Below are positions 63,120 through 64,000 of a stretch of 64,000 nt of DNA, one piece after another. Both the position numbers and the translations under genes were made by a program. Source of the stretch: Corythoichthys intestinalis (taxonomy: Eukaryota > Chordata > Actinopteri > Syngnathiformes > Syngnathidae); contig NC_080413.1 of NCBI RefSeq assembly GCF_030265065.1, positions 67,001-131,000 of the forward strand, in the 5' to 3' direction. The stretch's first letter is position 1; the number at the start of each line of letters is the position of its first letter. The notes below the pieces were generated by a model, which saw nothing but the letters and a program-made list of their open reading frames with translations, did no database searches and was not told the DNA's origin.

Positions 63120-64000
63120 TAGTGTTGTATCGGTCGCGAACGATTCGTTCTTTTTGAACGAATTGTTTTGGTGAACGAGACCGAACTAATCATCATCTGC
63201 ACTGATTCGTTCTATGAAGGTGGTGCTTGTTCGCTGCGTGGGAGGGCGTTGAGCAAGCGGCAGCGTCTTCTGACATCGCACACGACCAATCAGACGCCAG
63301 CCTCATCGCGGGCAGGGGAGGGACCGGAAACAGAATCAGGGCGTTTGTCACTCACGTCCACGTGTGGCCAATAAGCAGCCAGCGTGCAGGCAGGGGGGCA
63401 AGACTGAGTTTTGTCACTTCCCGTTCAGTGACTCGGTCCTCCGGTTCCTGACCTAGCTTGCTGCTAACTTGATTTTCCAGTAATGACTATGCGGTGAATG
63501 AATCAGAAAATGAAAGGAAATGACTTTGTCACATATTTGTTAACGTGGCGCCTATCAAATGCTGCTCAAACAGACAAAAACACCACACAAATCTAGCGAG
63601 CATTGTTTAGAGTAGTACTTTTCTCAACAAACTCGTGACTGCCTATGACGACATACTATCAAATTTACAGTAATTTAAAACACGGGTAGCTACGAGGCAA
63701 GCAAAAGCTGAGCTGCGGTCGCGTGACGGCAGTGAAGCGGGCAGAGAACTGTCACTATATGGAGGCTTCATGGCAGCGATATTTACCTCATATGTGCACA
63801 GAAAAAAATATTTAGTATGATCACCATAATACTGATTTGCAATGAAACTGTATATACATGTCAATTTTTCCCCGAGTGTTTTATTTTATTTTTTTCGTGT
63901 CAGCGTGTCGGGTGTTGGTTGGTTTGACAAATTATGTCAATCCGTCCATCATGTGCTACTCAAGCGCCCAAAACAACGCACGCAGACACGGGAAATGTCG
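63120..64000. mobile_element. hAT-like non-autonomous transposon, copy 2, inverted, cut by window edge
   Basis: Starts TAGTGTTGTATCGGTCGCGA and is the reverse complement of about 8480-9338, with a few base changes over ~880 bp. The second terminus and the second target duplication lie outside the window. The adjacent 8 bp on this side are GCTGAATT (63112-63119). Confidence 0.85.

Overview
This looks like nuclear DNA from a teleost fish. Three split vertebrate genes with GT-AG introns can be read exon by exon, and the rest is AT-rich DNA full of transposon families typical of fish (hAT-like elements, Tc1/mariner, the RTE-clade LINE Rex3, small inverted-repeat elements). There is no sign of bacterial operons, ribosome binding sites or CRISPR. 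The exact species cannot be told. GENES. PEX3 (minus, 9951-13034, 12 exons, 352 aa) and ADAT2 (plus, 13687-21908, 6 exons, 181 aa) lie head to head across a 652-bp shared promoter region. AIG1 (minus, 27098-34556, five exons readable, last exon not fixed) lies tail to tail with ADAT2. This order and these orientations match the human 6q24.2 block AIG1-ADAT2-PEX3. In human the next gene beyond AIG1 is HIVEP2, and a CpG island with a good splice donor at about 43840-44630 on the plus strand sits where its promoter and non-coding first exon would be expected. The gene products are unrelated in function (peroxisome biogenesis, tRNA wobble deamination, membrane lipid hydrolysis), so the block is conserved synteny and not a pathway cluster. 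LAYOUT. 1-9350: nested and single hAT-like elements plus repeat DNA. 9700-22000: PEX3 and ADAT2, with several transposons in the large ADAT2 intron 3. 22000-27000: intergenic, with a decayed Tc1, two hAT-like elements and possibly the end of AIG1. 27000-34600: AIG1, with repeat-filled introns. 34600-43800: repeats, a broken unrecognised gene fragment (37301-37880), a solo LTR and a small hAT-like element. 43840-44630: CpG island. 44650-64000: dense transposon graveyard with a nested stack (hAT, small inverted-repeat element, Rex3), further hAT-like and Tc1 elements, a long inverted repeat, and at the right edge a second copy of the hAT-like element found at 7318-9338, inverted. MOST UNUSUAL. 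(1) A transposon-like family with 6-bp target duplications carrying internal ~190-bp tandem units. (2) A family of about 100-bp imperfect palindromes built on a GACGTCCAATCCATTTGAA core at about 18 places. (3) A ~33-bp degenerate minisatellite (AGGAAGTGACC core) at about 12 places in both orientations. (4) A likely GC-AG intron in PEX3. All homology calls rest on remembered family sequences; nothing was searched.
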